NCBI GenBank assembly: GCA_031423955.1
Contig: JANPGJ010000305.1
Span: 1-64,000 of the forward strand
Reading direction: 5' to 3'
Length of the DNA stretch: 64,000 nucleotides
Source of the DNA: JAEUOS01 sp031423955
GTDB lineage: Bacteria; Pseudomonadota; Gammaproteobacteria; Burkholderiales; JAEUOS01
A program made the position numbers and the translations under genes. The notes under the pieces are model-generated. The model did no database searches. It saw only the letters and a program-made list of their open reading frames with translations, and was not told where the DNA came from. Shown here one piece after another: positions 16,516 to 25,303 of the stretch. Within the stretch, counting starts at the first letter, position 1. Each line of letters opens with the position of its first letter.

Positions 16516-17464
16516 ACCTGCCGTAGCGCATGATCCGCTCGTAGCGGACCTTCAGCAATTCGGGCACCGGCATGTCCGTTACTTGCCGCAACGCATCGCC
16601 AAGCGCCTTCTTCAGATTGCCTGCCGCCGTCGGCACATCGCGATGGGCGCCGCCAGGTGGCTCCATCACAATCTTGTCAATCAGTCCAAGTGTCTTGAGG
16701 CGGCTCGCCGTGATACCAAGCGTTTCAGCCGCTTCGGCAGCCTTGTCGGCACTCTTCCAAAGGATGGAGGCGCATCCCTCAGGCGAGATCACCGAATAGG
16801 TGGCGTACTGCAGCATCATCACGACGTCGCCGATCGCGATTGCGAGAGCGCCCCCGGAACCGCCTTCGCCAATTACGGTGGTGATCACCGGGACTTTGAG
16901 TTCCGCCAGTGCGTACAGGTTCTTCCCGATCGCTTCGCTTTGCCCGCGCTCCTCCGCACCGACACCAGGGTATGCGCCTGGCGTGTCAACGAAGGTAAAC
17001 AACGGCAAACCGAATTTTTCCGCAGTCTTCATCAGGCGCAACGCCTTGCGATAGCCCTCGGGGCGCGGCATGCCGAAATTGCGCCACGCGCGGTCCTTGG
17101 CATCGCGGCCTTTTTGGTGCCCGATCACCATGCAGGAACGTCCGTTGAATCGAGCCAGCCCACCCACGACCGCCGGGTCGTCGGCGAACGATCGGTCGCC
17201 ATGCAGTTCCTCGAATCCGGTGAAGATTGCGTCAATGTAGTCAAGTGTGTAAGGCCGCTTGGGGTGACGCGCTACCTGTGCCACCTGCCAGGGCGACAAT
17301 TTTGCATATATTTCCTTGACCAAGGTCTGGCTTTTCTTGTTCAGGCGCTCGATCTCGGCAGAGATGTCTACTGCCGAATCATCCTGCATGTAGCGAAGTT
17401 CCTCGATCTTTAGCTCAAGCTCCGCCAGGGGTTGCTCGAATTCAAGAAAGCTGATTTTGCTCAT
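16496..17464 (-). CDS. accA: Acetyl-CoA carboxylase carboxyltransferase, alpha subunit
   Basis: Transfers carboxyl from biotin to acetyl-CoA to form malonyl-CoA, the committed step of fatty-acid synthesis. The product is 322 aa. MSKISFLEFEQPLAELELKI is the family start, and the crotonase-fold core includes DTPGAYPGVGAEERGQSEAI, GEGGSGGALAIAIGD and SVISPEGCASILWK. ATG 17464 follows the glycosylase stop by one base. The order accA-tilS is common in betaproteobacteria. Confidence 0.97.
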   Translation of the reverse strand: MSKISFLEFEQPLAELELKIEELRYMQDDSAVDISAEIERLNKKSQTLVKEIYAKLSPWQVAQVARHPKRPYTLDYIDAIFTGFEELHGDRSFADDPAVVGGLARFNGRSCMVIGHQKGRDAKDRAWRNFGMPRPEGYRKALRLMKTAEKFGLPLFTFVDTPGAYPGVGAEERGQSEAIGKNLYALAELKVPVITTVIGEGGSGGALAIAIGDVVMMLQYATYSVISPEGCASILWKSADKAAEAAETLGITASRLKTLGLIDKIVMEPPGGAHRDVPTAAGNLKKALGDALRQVTDMPVPELLKVRYERIMRYGRFEEIAS

Positions 17465-17465
17465 C

Positions 17466-18107
17466 TCAGTACTCCACGGATTGCGGGTCGAGGCTGCGCC
17501 ACATGTACCAGGTGCCCACCGAGCGCCATGGCGCCCAATTCTCACCGACCTCCCGCAACTCGCTCCGAGTCACGGGATCGCCCGAAAAATAAAGTTCACT
17601 GACTGCCTTTTGCAAACCGGGATCATCTACCGGCAGCACGTCCGGACGCATCAAATTGAATATCAGGAACATCTCGGCAGTCCAGCGCCCAACACCGCGG
17701 ATTCCGGTCAGGGCGACGACAACGGCTTCGTCGTCAAGCGTTCGCCAGTCATCCTGGCGCATCCCGCCCTGGCGGAAATGTGCCGCCAAGTCCAGGATGT
17801 ACTCGGACTTGCGTTGCGCCAGACCGCATTCGCGCAGCCGCGCAATGTTCACCCTGGAGATTCGCGCGGGTGTGAATTCCGGGAATGCCGTCGTCAGCCG
17901 CTCCCAGATTTCCTGCGCTGTCGTCACCGCGACCTGCTGGCCAACGATTGACCTGGCCAGAGTCACAAACGGATCGCCCTGGGTTGTCAGGCAAAGCCCT
18001 GGATGTTTCGGGATGATACGACGCATTACGCGGTCGCATTTGACCAATTGATGCGTCGCTTCATCCCAGTAGTCCGGTCTGAAAGCGCGCGGCGATGATT
18101 GGCTCAT
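17466..18107 (-). CDS. AlkA-type DNA-3-methyladenine glycosylase II
   Basis: A base-excision repair glycosylase of the HhH-GPD superfamily, 213 aa from ATG 18107. The helix-hairpin-helix LTGIRGVGRWTAEMFLIFNL is followed by the catalytic aspartate segment DVLPVDDPGLQKAV. IVGQQVAVTTAQEIWERL is the conserved first-helix motif. There is no N-terminal Ada or AlkA TBP-like domain, so this is the short single-domain type. Its start overlaps the DUF6352 stop (ATGA), and accA follows immediately. Confidence 0.92.
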   Translation of the reverse strand: MSQSSPRAFRPDYWDEATHQLVKCDRVMRRIIPKHPGLCLTTQGDPFVTLARSIVGQQVAVTTAQEIWERLTTAFPEFTPARISRVNIARLRECGLAQRKSEYILDLAAHFRQGGMRQDDWRTLDDEAVVVALTGIRGVGRWTAEMFLIFNLMRPDVLPVDDPGLQKAVSELYFSGDPVTRSELREVGENWAPWRSVGTWYMWRSLDPQSVEY

Positions 18108-19153
18108 GCGGTACGCCGGATTGGAAGATTCATCAGGAGGTTCTGCGGCTTCATGCGAACGTTGTTGTTCTGGTCCATCGCCAGCGCCATGAAGCATGGC
18201 ATGCCGCGCGCAGCATCCAGCAGAATGGTTTCATCGGCAAAGCGCAGCGACATCATGCACAGGATCTGGTTGCGCGACGCATCATCCAGCGGCTGCTGAT
18301 TATAAATCTCATTGAGCAGCGCAGTGGCTGCGCTGTCGAGCCCGACGTACCAGCGCATTCGTGCGGCTTCGATTTGCCTGACCGGTTCAACCTGGACCTC
18401 GGTGGCGTGGAAATGCCCGATCCATTTTTCAATCACGCGGCACAAGGCGACAAGCCCCGAGCACCCGAAGTTGATACGCAAGGCGGTGTCATGTCGTTCA
18501 TCGCGCTCCCAGTAGGTGCTCGCGTTTTCCTTTTCAAGGACATCCAGTTCCACGGATCGCAACGGAGTCTGCGCTTCTGCGATCAGCCGCCCGAGATTCC
18601 CGAAACGGGTGCCATCGCGAGCCGCCTGCGCCTGGAATTCGATGGTCTCCAGATCGGCCAGGAGCACCTGCCCATCGGCAAGGTGGGCGCGTTGTTCACG
18701 AAAAAACAGTTCGGCAGCGCGCGCCATCAACCCGTCGTCGCATCCATCGAGCACGCCGCGAAGAATCATTTGTGCCAACTGGTCGGCGAACAAAGGCGGG
18801 AATCCGCTAGCCAGAAAATTGCGATGTTGCCCCGATGCCCCCATGAAGAAGTCGCGATATGCATGCTCAAGCGTTCGCGCTTTCAGTAAATGGTCGCGAA
18901 ATGCCAGTACCACCTGATAGTTTTCACGGGCGTCCGGGTCAGCCAGTGCCGCCAACTCTGCCACGCTTACTTCAAGAAACGGATCTGTCTGCAGTCGATC
19001 AAACAGACTTCGCTCCGCAATGCAGGAATCAGCCACCGGGGCAACTTCAGGGCGCGCAAAGTATGCCCTGAACAGGTCACTGCCTGGCACGCATGCGCCG
19101 GACGAATCGCGGGTTGTCAGGTGAAAGCCGGAATGGGTCCAGAAATCAGTCAT
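18104..19153 (-). CDS. DUF6352 family protein
   Basis: A 349-aa protein starting MTDFWTHSGFHLLT-like, the signature N-terminus of the DUF6352 family common in Burkholderiales; function unknown. It has no signal peptide or membrane helix. A recognisable central stretch is RDFFMGASGQHRNFLASGFP. It is divergent from the PP2C gene over 103 bases and overlaps the AlkA-type gene at its 3' end, so it may be co-expressed with DNA repair. Function not assignable from sequence. Confidence 0.8.
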   Translation of the reverse strand: MTDFWTHSGFHLTTRDSSGACVPGSDLFRAYFARPEVAPVADSCIAERSLFDRLQTDPFLEVSVAELAALADPDARENYQVVLAFRDHLLKARTLEHAYRDFFMGASGQHRNFLASGFPPLFADQLAQMILRGVLDGCDDGLMARAAELFFREQRAHLADGQVLLADLETIEFQAQAARDGTRFGNLGRLIAEAQTPLRSVELDVLEKENASTYWERDERHDTALRINFGCSGLVALCRVIEKWIGHFHATEVQVEPVRQIEAARMRWYVGLDSAATALLNEIYNQQPLDDASRNQILCMMSLRFADETILLDAARGMPCFMALAMDQNNNVRMKPQNLLMNLPIRRTA

Positions 19154-19176
19154 GTGTTGCGCGCAGGAACAGCGGC

Positions 19177-19205
19177 TTGGGTGGAACGACGGGGCGCGGT
19201 ATAGT
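19177..19205 (+). promoter_or_regulatory. Predicted sigma-70 promoter of the PP2C gene
   Basis: TTGGGT (19177-19182) and TATAGT (19200-19205) with a 17-base spacer in the divergent region. The expected start is about 45 bases before the phosphatase ATG. Confidence 0.6.
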
Positions 19206-19256
19206 AGCGCAACGGTGCCTGAGGGGGACACCAGCGCGCCTGCGCTGAAACAGTCA

Positions 19257-20276
19257 ATGAACTACGAATTCGAATTCGCAAGCGCTGAGAACATCGGCGA
19301 CCGCAAGGAGCAGCAGGATCGAGTCGCATTCGCGACCCATCCGACGCAAGCTGACGTACTCATTGCAGTGCTGGCCGACGGCATGGGCGGGCACAAGGGA
19401 GGTGCGCGCGCCTCGCAGGCCGTAATAGACGCGGTGATGCCGATGTTCGAGACATTCGACCCCGATGCCGGATCTGCGAAGGACTGGCTTGCAGGGATGA
19501 TGCGCGCCGCGCATGAACGAGTGACCACGAAGGGCCGCGGCGAAAGCCGCGATCCACGATCAACCTGCGTGATGGCGCTGGTCAACAAGGGGCGGGTAGA
19601 TTGGGCGCATTGCGGGGATAGTCGCCTGTATTTTTTTCGCCGCGGTGAGTTCATCAAGCGCACCGAGGATCATTCGATGGTGGAAGTGTTGGTCAAACAG
19701 GGCGAAATCACCGAGGAAGAAGCTCTATCGCATCCGGACCGCAGCAGGCTGTTCACCAGCCTCGGCGGCCCGGAGAATCCGCAAATCGCGTTCGGCTCGA
19801 TGGATCAACTGGAGCCGGGCGACACGATCCTGCTCGCGTCTGACGGCCTTTGGGCATACTTCCGCAATCGCGAACTGGCCGTCATTACCGACTACCGGGG
19901 ATTGACAGATGCGTGCGATCGGCTGGTCGGCTTGGCGCGCCGCCGTGCCAACGGGAACGGCGACAATATTACGGTCGCGATGGTTCGCCATGTAGGCAGC
20001 GCGACCCGGAGAGGTCTTCTGGGTGCGTTGTTCAGCGGCAGCAAGGCCAAACCCGTGACGCCATCGCCACTTGAGGATAGCCGCCGCTTCTTGCTGACCT
20101 ACTTGCGTGGGGCCAAGGGTTCCGCGTCCGAGGCCATCGCGCGACAGGTCGAGCAATGCGCCGATATTGCGGCAATGAGGGAACTGGTCGCAGCGCATTC
20201 CCAGGTGCTGGCCGCGATGACAAGCCCGGCCAAAGCGGCGAGTTTTGTCGAACGTGCATTGGATTTGCTCGACTAA
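19257..20276 (+). CDS. PP2C-family serine/threonine protein phosphatase
   Basis: A metal-dependent protein phosphatase of 339 aa. Motifs: ENIGDRKEQQDRV (first metal aspartates), VLADGMGGHKGGARAS, VDWAHCGDSRLYFFR, ILLASDGLW and NGDNITVAMV. The catalytic domain fills residues 1 to about 245. A further ~95 residues (from RRGLLGALFSGSKAKP) form a C-terminal helical extension not found in minimal PP2C enzymes. ATG 19257 places the metal site at the N-terminus. No kinase or FHA partner is adjacent, so the substrate is unknown. Confidence 0.92.
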   Translation: MNYEFEFASAENIGDRKEQQDRVAFATHPTQADVLIAVLADGMGGHKGGARASQAVIDAVMPMFETFDPDAGSAKDWLAGMMRAAHERVTTKGRGESRDPRSTCVMALVNKGRVDWAHCGDSRLYFFRRGEFIKRTEDHSMVEVLVKQGEITEEEALSHPDRSRLFTSLGGPENPQIAFGSMDQLEPGDTILLASDGLWAYFRNRELAVITDYRGLTDACDRLVGLARRRANGNGDNITVAMVRHVGSATRRGLLGALFSGSKAKPVTPSPLEDSRRFLLTYLRGAKGSASEAIARQVEQCADIAAMRELVAAHSQVLAAMTSPAKAASFVERALDLLD

Positions 20277-20592
20277 GTGGTTCGCGCATCACGATGGTCG
20301 ATGTGGCTCGGCTGCGCATCGCATCCGGCGACCCGATCGCCGCCGGCTTTTCCGATGCCGTCAGGCACATGCCGACGCACATTGCCGATCGCTTCGGGCT
20401 TGCGGGATCACCGCGATCACACCACCGGCCGAGCCAGCCGGCAACGTCTGGCAAGTCCCGCACATGTGGCCATCATCCGCCGCCGACTCAATTCTCTGTC
20501 GTGTCGTTTTCTCCATTACACTCGTCAAGTATCAGCTGTCGAAGATCGATCGCGTGCATTGTTTGCCGATCGACTTGAATAAAGGTTGCCAT
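20277..20592 (+). other. Intergenic region with coding-like fragments in two frames
   Basis: No confident gene here. From ATG 20294 one frame reads MVDVARLRIASGDPIAAGF and stays coding-like to about 20400. After that a different frame looks more coding-like and ends FADRLE at 20582. Together they would make a protein of about 95 residues broken by one frameshift, with no Shine-Dalgarno. It may be a decayed gene, or simply GC-rich noise. Confidence 0.3.
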
Positions 20593-20694
20593 ATGTCTAC
20601 GAATGGTTTCGCTGCTGGAAACGCTTACAATCTGCCCGCTGGTGCAGCCATGCCGGCCCGCGCAATCAACGGCGTTCCGGTGGTTGGCGCCTGA
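20593..20694 (+). CDS. Small ORF, 33 aa, directly abutting the VOC gene
   Basis: ATG 20593 follows AAAGG at a workable distance and encodes MSTNGFAAGNAYNLPAGAAM and then a tail ending VPVVGA. Its TGA is immediately followed, in the same frame, by the ATG of the VOC protein. Codon choice (GCT, GGT, AAC) differs from the GC-ending codons of its neighbours and resembles strongly expressed genes. I do not recognise it. It may be a small protein, a translational leader for the VOC gene, or chance. Confidence 0.4.
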   Translation: MSTNGFAAGNAYNLPAGAAMPARAINGVPVVGA

Positions 20695-21570
20695 ATGATC
20701 CAGGTTCGCAATATCCGCTATATACGGCTTGGCACTCGCAACCTCGAGGAGGCGACGCGGTTCGCGACCCGCATTGTCGGCCTTCAGGAGGCCGGTCGTA
20801 TTGGCGGAAGCCCGGGGGCGCAAGCCGCCGTGTATTTCAGGAGCGACAGCCGTCACCATACGCTGGTGTACTTTGAGGGTGATCCGGCCAATCAGGTGGT
20901 TGCTTTTGAAGTCGACGAGGTCCCCGCCCTGAAGGCAGCGGCGCGCCAGTTTGCGCAACAGGGCCTGGCCCCAAGAATCGGATCGCGCGACGAATGCGCG
21001 ACCCGCAATGTAGCTGCCATGCTGGCGGTAAGCGATCCGAGCGGCAATGCGATCGAATTGGTTGTTCCGGCGCGCGATACCGACGCCGCTTTTGTCGCGC
21101 CGCGCGCCGCCGGAATCGCGGGGCTCGGTCATGTCGCCATGCGCAGCACCGACCCGGCCAGGGACGAGATCTTCTGGACCAGCTTGTTTGGCGCCCGCGT
21201 CTCGGACCGGATTGGAAATGCTCCAATGCTGCGCTTCGACGAAATGCATCATCGGGTAGCACTGCTGCCGGCAAATCGGCCCGGCATTGAGCATCTGGCG
21301 CACAACGTGTTCACGATCGACGATGTCATGCGTGCCTGGAATTTTATGCGCGAAAACGGCGTGCCCATCGTGTTTGGTCCCGCACGGGAGCCCACGTCAA
21401 CCGCCATCTACCTCCAGTTTGAAGGACCGGACGCCATGGTGTTTGAATTACTCACTGGCGCCAAGTTGATCGGCATGGATGCCAATCATCGGCCGCGTCA
21501 CTTCCCGTTTGCGCCGCGCTCATTTTGCATGTGGGGCGGCAAACCCGATTTGACCGCGCTCAGCCGCTAG
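20695..21570 (+). CDS. VOC-superfamily / type I extradiol dioxygenase-like protein
   Basis: A 291-aa protein with two glyoxalase/bleomycin-resistance-type modules, as in 2,3-dihydroxybiphenyl dioxygenases. The N-terminal module covers residues 1 to about 130 (RYIRLGTRNLEEATRF, DPSGNAIELVVP). The C-terminal module carries candidate metal ligands in GLGHVAMR, GIEHLAHNVF and AMVFELLTG. It probably cleaves a catechol-like ring, but the substrate is not predictable. It is alone on the plus strand after the PP2C gene and converges on the TakP-like gene. Confidence 0.8.
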   Translation: MIQVRNIRYIRLGTRNLEEATRFATRIVGLQEAGRIGGSPGAQAAVYFRSDSRHHTLVYFEGDPANQVVAFEVDEVPALKAAARQFAQQGLAPRIGSRDECATRNVAAMLAVSDPSGNAIELVVPARDTDAAFVAPRAAGIAGLGHVAMRSTDPARDEIFWTSLFGARVSDRIGNAPMLRFDEMHHRVALLPANRPGIEHLAHNVFTIDDVMRAWNFMRENGVPIVFGPAREPTSTAIYLQFEGPDAMVFELLTGAKLIGMDANHRPRHFPFAPRSFCMWGGKPDLTALSR

Positions 21571-21717
21571 AAAACGGCGCGTGTCGCACCAACCGCGGGA
21601 TCGGTTGTCTATCCTGCGCGCAGTCAGCGGCAGCATGCTTCACGCATTGCGTCGACAACCGCTTCGCACGCCATAGCCCGCGTCAGCCAGGCAACGCTGC
21701 GGTGCGATGTCGAGGCT

Positions 21718-22806
21718 TCAGCCTTTGCCGCCGTGGGTCGCCATAAAATTGTCGAAACTGTTTTCGCAGACCCGGAACCAAAGAATCTGTTCGTCGCGAA
21801 ATCGCATCCACTGGTCATAGATTTTCTTGAATTCCGGACTCTTCGCCGACAATTCTGCGTAGAGATCATTCGCCGCCTTGAACGAGGCTTCCATCATTGG
21901 CCTCGGGAATTGGCGCAACTGCGCGCCGCTTGCCACCAAGCGCTTGAGCGCTGCCGGATTGCCGATATCGTACTTCGCAGTCATCCATTGATTGGCCTCC
22001 GCGCAGGCGGCCTGGAGAGCGGCCTGGTAGTCCTTTGGCAGCGCCTCATAAGCCTTGAGACCAACGAAAAGAGTCAATGTTGCCGACCCTTCCCACCAAC
22101 CAGGGTAGTAGTAATACTTGGCAACCTTGTGCAGACCGAGCTTCTCGTCGTCATAGGGGGCCACCCATTCAGCGGCGTCAATCACCCCTTTTTCAAGTGC
22201 CGGATACAAGTCACCACCGGCAATCTGCTGCGGCACCAGACCGAGTTTCGCAAGCACCATTCCGCCAAGACCCCCAATCCGCATCTTCATGCCTTTGACG
22301 TCCGCCAGTGTCTTGATTTCCTTGCGATACCAGCCACCCATCTGGGCACCAGTGTTGCCCACCGGAATACCCAGCACACTGTATGCCTTGTAGAACTCGT
22401 TCATCGCCTCGATACCACCGCCCAGGGTCATCCAAGCATTCTGCTGGCGGGTATTGAGCCCAAATGGCAGGGCGGTTCCGAATCCGAACGCCGGATTCTT
22501 GCCTATGTAGAAGTAACTGGCGGTCTGCCCGCATTCGACAGTGGTGTTTTGCACTGCATCAAGAACCTGCAAAGCCGGCACAATCTCGCCCGGCCCGAAT
22601 ACCTTGATCTGGAATTTGTTGCTGGTAAGCTCGGCAACACGCTTGGCAACCAGTTCAACCGCGCCTATCAAGGTATCGAGATTCTTGGGGTAGCTCGACG
22701 CCAAACGCCAGCGAACTTCGGGCGCCGACTGCGCCACCGCCGGTGCGGCGGACGCCGCAAGCACAGCTCCCAAGCCACCGTGTTTCAAGAATTTTCTACG
22801 TTGCAT
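21718..22806 (-). CDS. TRAP-type (TakP/DctP) periplasmic substrate-binding protein
   Basis: A 362-aa binding protein close to TakP, the 2-oxoacid receptor of Rhodobacter. Start MQRRKFLKHGG has a twin-arginine pattern and a signal ending AAPAVAQ. Family segments include RWRLASSYPKNLDT, NTGAQMGGWYRKEI, GMKMRIGGLGGMVL, QIAGGDLYPALEKGVIDAAE and the binding-site stretch EWVAPYDDEKLG. No DctQ or DctM membrane genes are nearby. Instead it is the last gene after livHMGF on the same strand, 57 bases behind livF. It may serve that ABC transporter or be an orphan TRAP receptor. Confidence 0.88.
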   Translation of the reverse strand: MQRRKFLKHGGLGAVLAASAAPAVAQSAPEVRWRLASSYPKNLDTLIGAVELVAKRVAELTSNKFQIKVFGPGEIVPALQVLDAVQNTTVECGQTASYFYIGKNPAFGFGTALPFGLNTRQQNAWMTLGGGIEAMNEFYKAYSVLGIPVGNTGAQMGGWYRKEIKTLADVKGMKMRIGGLGGMVLAKLGLVPQQIAGGDLYPALEKGVIDAAEWVAPYDDEKLGLHKVAKYYYYPGWWEGSATLTLFVGLKAYEALPKDYQAALQAACAEANQWMTAKYDIGNPAALKRLVASGAQLRQFPRPMMEASFKAANDLYAELSAKSPEFKKIYDQWMRFRDEQILWFRVCENSFDNFMATHGGKG

Positions 22807-22863
22807 GATGTCTCCCGTTACTCGCATTTTTTGTAAGCTGCAGACCTGTCATCGTTGCAATGC

Positions 22864-23577
22864 TCAAACCCCGACAAATTGATGCAGGATCGCCGGTTGC
22901 GCACGCAGACTGTCCGACGATCCGTTCCATACGACCCTGCCCTTTTCGACAATATAGTGCGTATCTGCGAGCCTGAGCAAGGGCCCGATGTTTTTGTCGA
23001 TGACCACCACGGTCTGTCCGCCTGCCTTCAAACTTGCCAGGCAATGCCAGATTTCCTCGCGGACGAGCGGTGCCAGACCTTCGGTGGCTTCGTCGAGGAT
23101 CAGAAGACGTGGATTGGTCATCAAAGCCCGTCCGATGGCAACCATTTGCTGTTCACCGCCCGACAGATTGGCGCCAAGATTCCGGTCCCTCTCTTGCAGG
23201 CGCGGAAACAGCGCATATACCTTTTCCAAGGTCCAGGGATTCGCCGCCGCCGCCCGATTGTTGGAGGTCGCCACCAGGTTTTCCCTGACCGACAAATTGG
23301 GGAACACCTGTCGGCCTTCAGGCACCAGTCCGATGCCGAGCTGGGCCACCCGATAGGCGGGCATACCACGCAGCTCGCGCCCGCGAAAGACAATCGCGCC
23401 CTGCCGCGGCTGCAACAAGCCCATGATGCTGCGGATCATGGTGGTCTTGCCCATGCCGTTGCGGCCGATCAGTGTCGCGAATTCACCTTGACGGACGCCA
23501 AAGCTCATGCCGAACAAGGCCTGACTCGCGCCATAGAAAGTCTCGACTGATGCGACCTCGAGCAGCGCCTCTGTCAT
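22864..23577 (-). CDS. livF: Branched-chain amino acid-type ABC transporter ATP-binding protein LivF
   Basis: A 237-aa ABC ATPase. Walker A GRNGMGKTT, signature LSGGEQQMVAIGRAL and Walker B PRLLILDEATEGL are intact. The sequence begins MTEALLEVASVETFYGASQA, typical of LivF. ATG 23577 overlaps the livG stop as ATGA. It pairs with LivG in the cytoplasm to power uptake through LivHM. The substrate need not be a branched-chain amino acid, since no LivJ/LivK receptor is encoded here. Confidence 0.95.
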   Translation of the reverse strand: MTEALLEVASVETFYGASQALFGMSFGVRQGEFATLIGRNGMGKTTMIRSIMGLLQPRQGAIVFRGRELRGMPAYRVAQLGIGLVPEGRQVFPNLSVRENLVATSNNRAAAANPWTLEKVYALFPRLQERDRNLGANLSGGEQQMVAIGRALMTNPRLLILDEATEGLAPLVREEIWHCLASLKAGGQTVVVIDKNIGPLLRLADTHYIVEKGRVVWNGSSDSLRAQPAILHQFVGV

Positions 23578-24326
23578 GCCGCTATCTCGTCGCCAAGGTA
23601 GGCTTCCCTGACCGCGCGATTGCTGCGGATCTCGCCAGGTGACCCGGTGGCGATGATGCATCCGTATACCAGCACGGAAATACGATCGGCGAGCGCGAAT
23701 ACCGCGTCCATATCGTGCTCGACCAGCATGATGGCGTAGCGCCCCTTGAAGGAGCGGATCAGCGAAATCATTTCCTCCGATTCTTGCTGGCTCATGCCGG
23801 CCATCGGCTCGTCGAGCAACAGCAAGCTCGGATTGCCGGCAAGGGCCATTGCGAGTTCGAGTTGGCGATGCTCGCCGTGGGCCATTGCCGCCACCGTAGC
23901 GTGCGCGCGCTCGCCCAGCCCAACCTGACCAAGCGCTGCGACCGCCGTTTCGATCAGGCTCGCGTCGGTCGCGACCGGGCGCATGAACGAAAACCGGCCA
24001 CTCGTATGCGCTTGAACTGCGAGCATCACATTTTCGAGTGCGGTGAATTCGCGAAAAATCTGGCTGATCTGGTAGGAACGGCCAAGACCGGCGAGTGCCC
24101 GTGCCGGTACGGACGCATTGGCCAAATCGTGCCCCATGAAAACGACGGTGCCGGCATCCGGACGCAATTCCCCTGCGAGTTGCGCAATCAAAGTGGTCTT
24201 GCCGGCGCCATTCGGGCCGATGATGGCATGGACTTCGCCGGGCAGAATCTCGAAACTGACGTGATCGGTGGCTGTCAAGCCGCCAAATCGCTTGACCAGT
24301 CCGTCAACTATCAACACCGGCTTCAT
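23574..24326 (-). CDS. livG: Branched-chain amino acid-type ABC transporter ATP-binding protein LivG
   Basis: A 250-aa ABC ATPase. Walker A GPNGAGKTT, a variant signature MAHGEHRQLELAMALA and Walker B PSLLLLDEPMAGM are present, with the LivG-type N-terminus VDGLVKRFGGLTATDHVSF. ATG 24326 overlaps the livM stop, so the whole livHMGF row is tightly coupled. Confidence 0.95.
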   Translation of the reverse strand: MKPVLIVDGLVKRFGGLTATDHVSFEILPGEVHAIIGPNGAGKTTLIAQLAGELRPDAGTVVFMGHDLANASVPARALAGLGRSYQISQIFREFTALENVMLAVQAHTSGRFSFMRPVATDASLIETAVAALGQVGLGERAHATVAAMAHGEHRQLELAMALAGNPSLLLLDEPMAGMSQQESEEMISLIRSFKGRYAIMLVEHDMDAVFALADRISVLVYGCIIATGSPGEIRSNRAVREAYLGDEIAA

Positions 24327-25303
24327 GAACGCCGATCTGTCGCAAGGAAGCCATAGAGGCCACGCTTGGCATAGAGCACGACCAGAATCACGAAGACACC
24401 GATCACCAATTGCCAATGCGTGTTGATGACCTCTTCGGCCGGCGGATAGATACCAGGCTTCCAGCCCTGCAATGCCTCTTCAAGCAGCAACAATACCGCC
24501 GCCCCAATGACCGGGCCAAACAAGGTAAGTGTGCCGCCAAGAACAACCATCACGATCAGTTCGCCCGAGACACTCCACTGCATGTAGGAAGGCGACGCGA
24601 ATTTCGTGAGATTCGCAAGAAAAAATCCCGCCAGCGAACACACCATCGCTGAAACGATGTAGGCGACCAGCTTGTAGCGGAAGGTCGGATACCCAAGCGC
24701 GAGCATTCGTCGTTCGTTCGACTTGATGCCTTTCAGGGCGAAACCAAAGCCGGCGCCGAGCATCCTGTTGAAAAACCATAGCGCGCCGAACAGTGAAGCG
24801 AGAATCGCGTAATACAAGGTCGTGTTGTTGCCAAGGTCAATCACGCCGAAGGCGCTGCGCGAACCTATGGTGAGGCCATCGTCGCCACCGTAGTGTTTGA
24901 GGCTGACCGCGAGGAAATAGCCCATTTGCGCAAACGCCAGTGTGATCATGATGAATGTCATGCCACCGGTGCGAACGACCACCGCGCCAATCACGGTGGC
25001 GAACAGTCCACCAACCGCCAGCGCAGCAAGCAAATGCAGCCAGCCATTGCCAATGCCGTGAAACGACAGGATGCCGACTGCATACGCGCCCAAACCCACG
25101 TACAGCGCATGGCCGAAGCTGACGAGGCCACCGAACCCAAGCACGAAATTGAGCGCAAGTGCCGCCAGTGCATAAATCATGATGCGCGAAAAAAGGGTTA
25201 CGTAAAAACCCTGTCCGCTAAGCTCGGCGTAAGCAGGTAGCAGAGCAAGCCCGACGAGCACACAAGCCGGGATCCAGAATCGCCTGGAACGGAAGTCAAC
25301 CAT
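24323..25303 (-). CDS. livM: Branched-chain amino acid-type ABC transporter permease LivM
   Basis: A 326-aa inner-membrane permease with about 8-9 hydrophobic helices. NFVLGFGGLVSFGHALYVGL is the LivM hallmark and GGTLTLFGPVIGAA a second conserved segment. Its start overlaps the end of livH by 8 bases (25296-25303). Confidence 0.94.
   Translation of the reverse strand: MVDFRSRRFWIPACVLVGLALLPAYAELSGQGFYVTLFSRIMIYALAALALNFVLGFGGLVSFGHALYVGLGAYAVGILSFHGIGNGWLHLLAALAVGGLFATVIGAVVVRTGGMTFIMITLAFAQMGYFLAVSLKHYGGDDGLTIGSRSAFGVIDLGNNTTLYYAILASLFGALWFFNRMLGAGFGFALKGIKSNERRMLALGYPTFRYKLVAYIVSAMVCSLAGFFLANLTKFASPSYMQWSVSGELIVMVVLGGTLTLFGPVIGAAVLLLLEEALQGWKPGIYPPAEEVINTHWQLVIGVFVILVVLYAKRGLYGFLATDRRS

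Noticed and set aside
21733..22836. Plus-strand open frame of about 367 codons
   Set aside because: Exact shadow of the TakP-like gene, which has clear motifs on the other strand.
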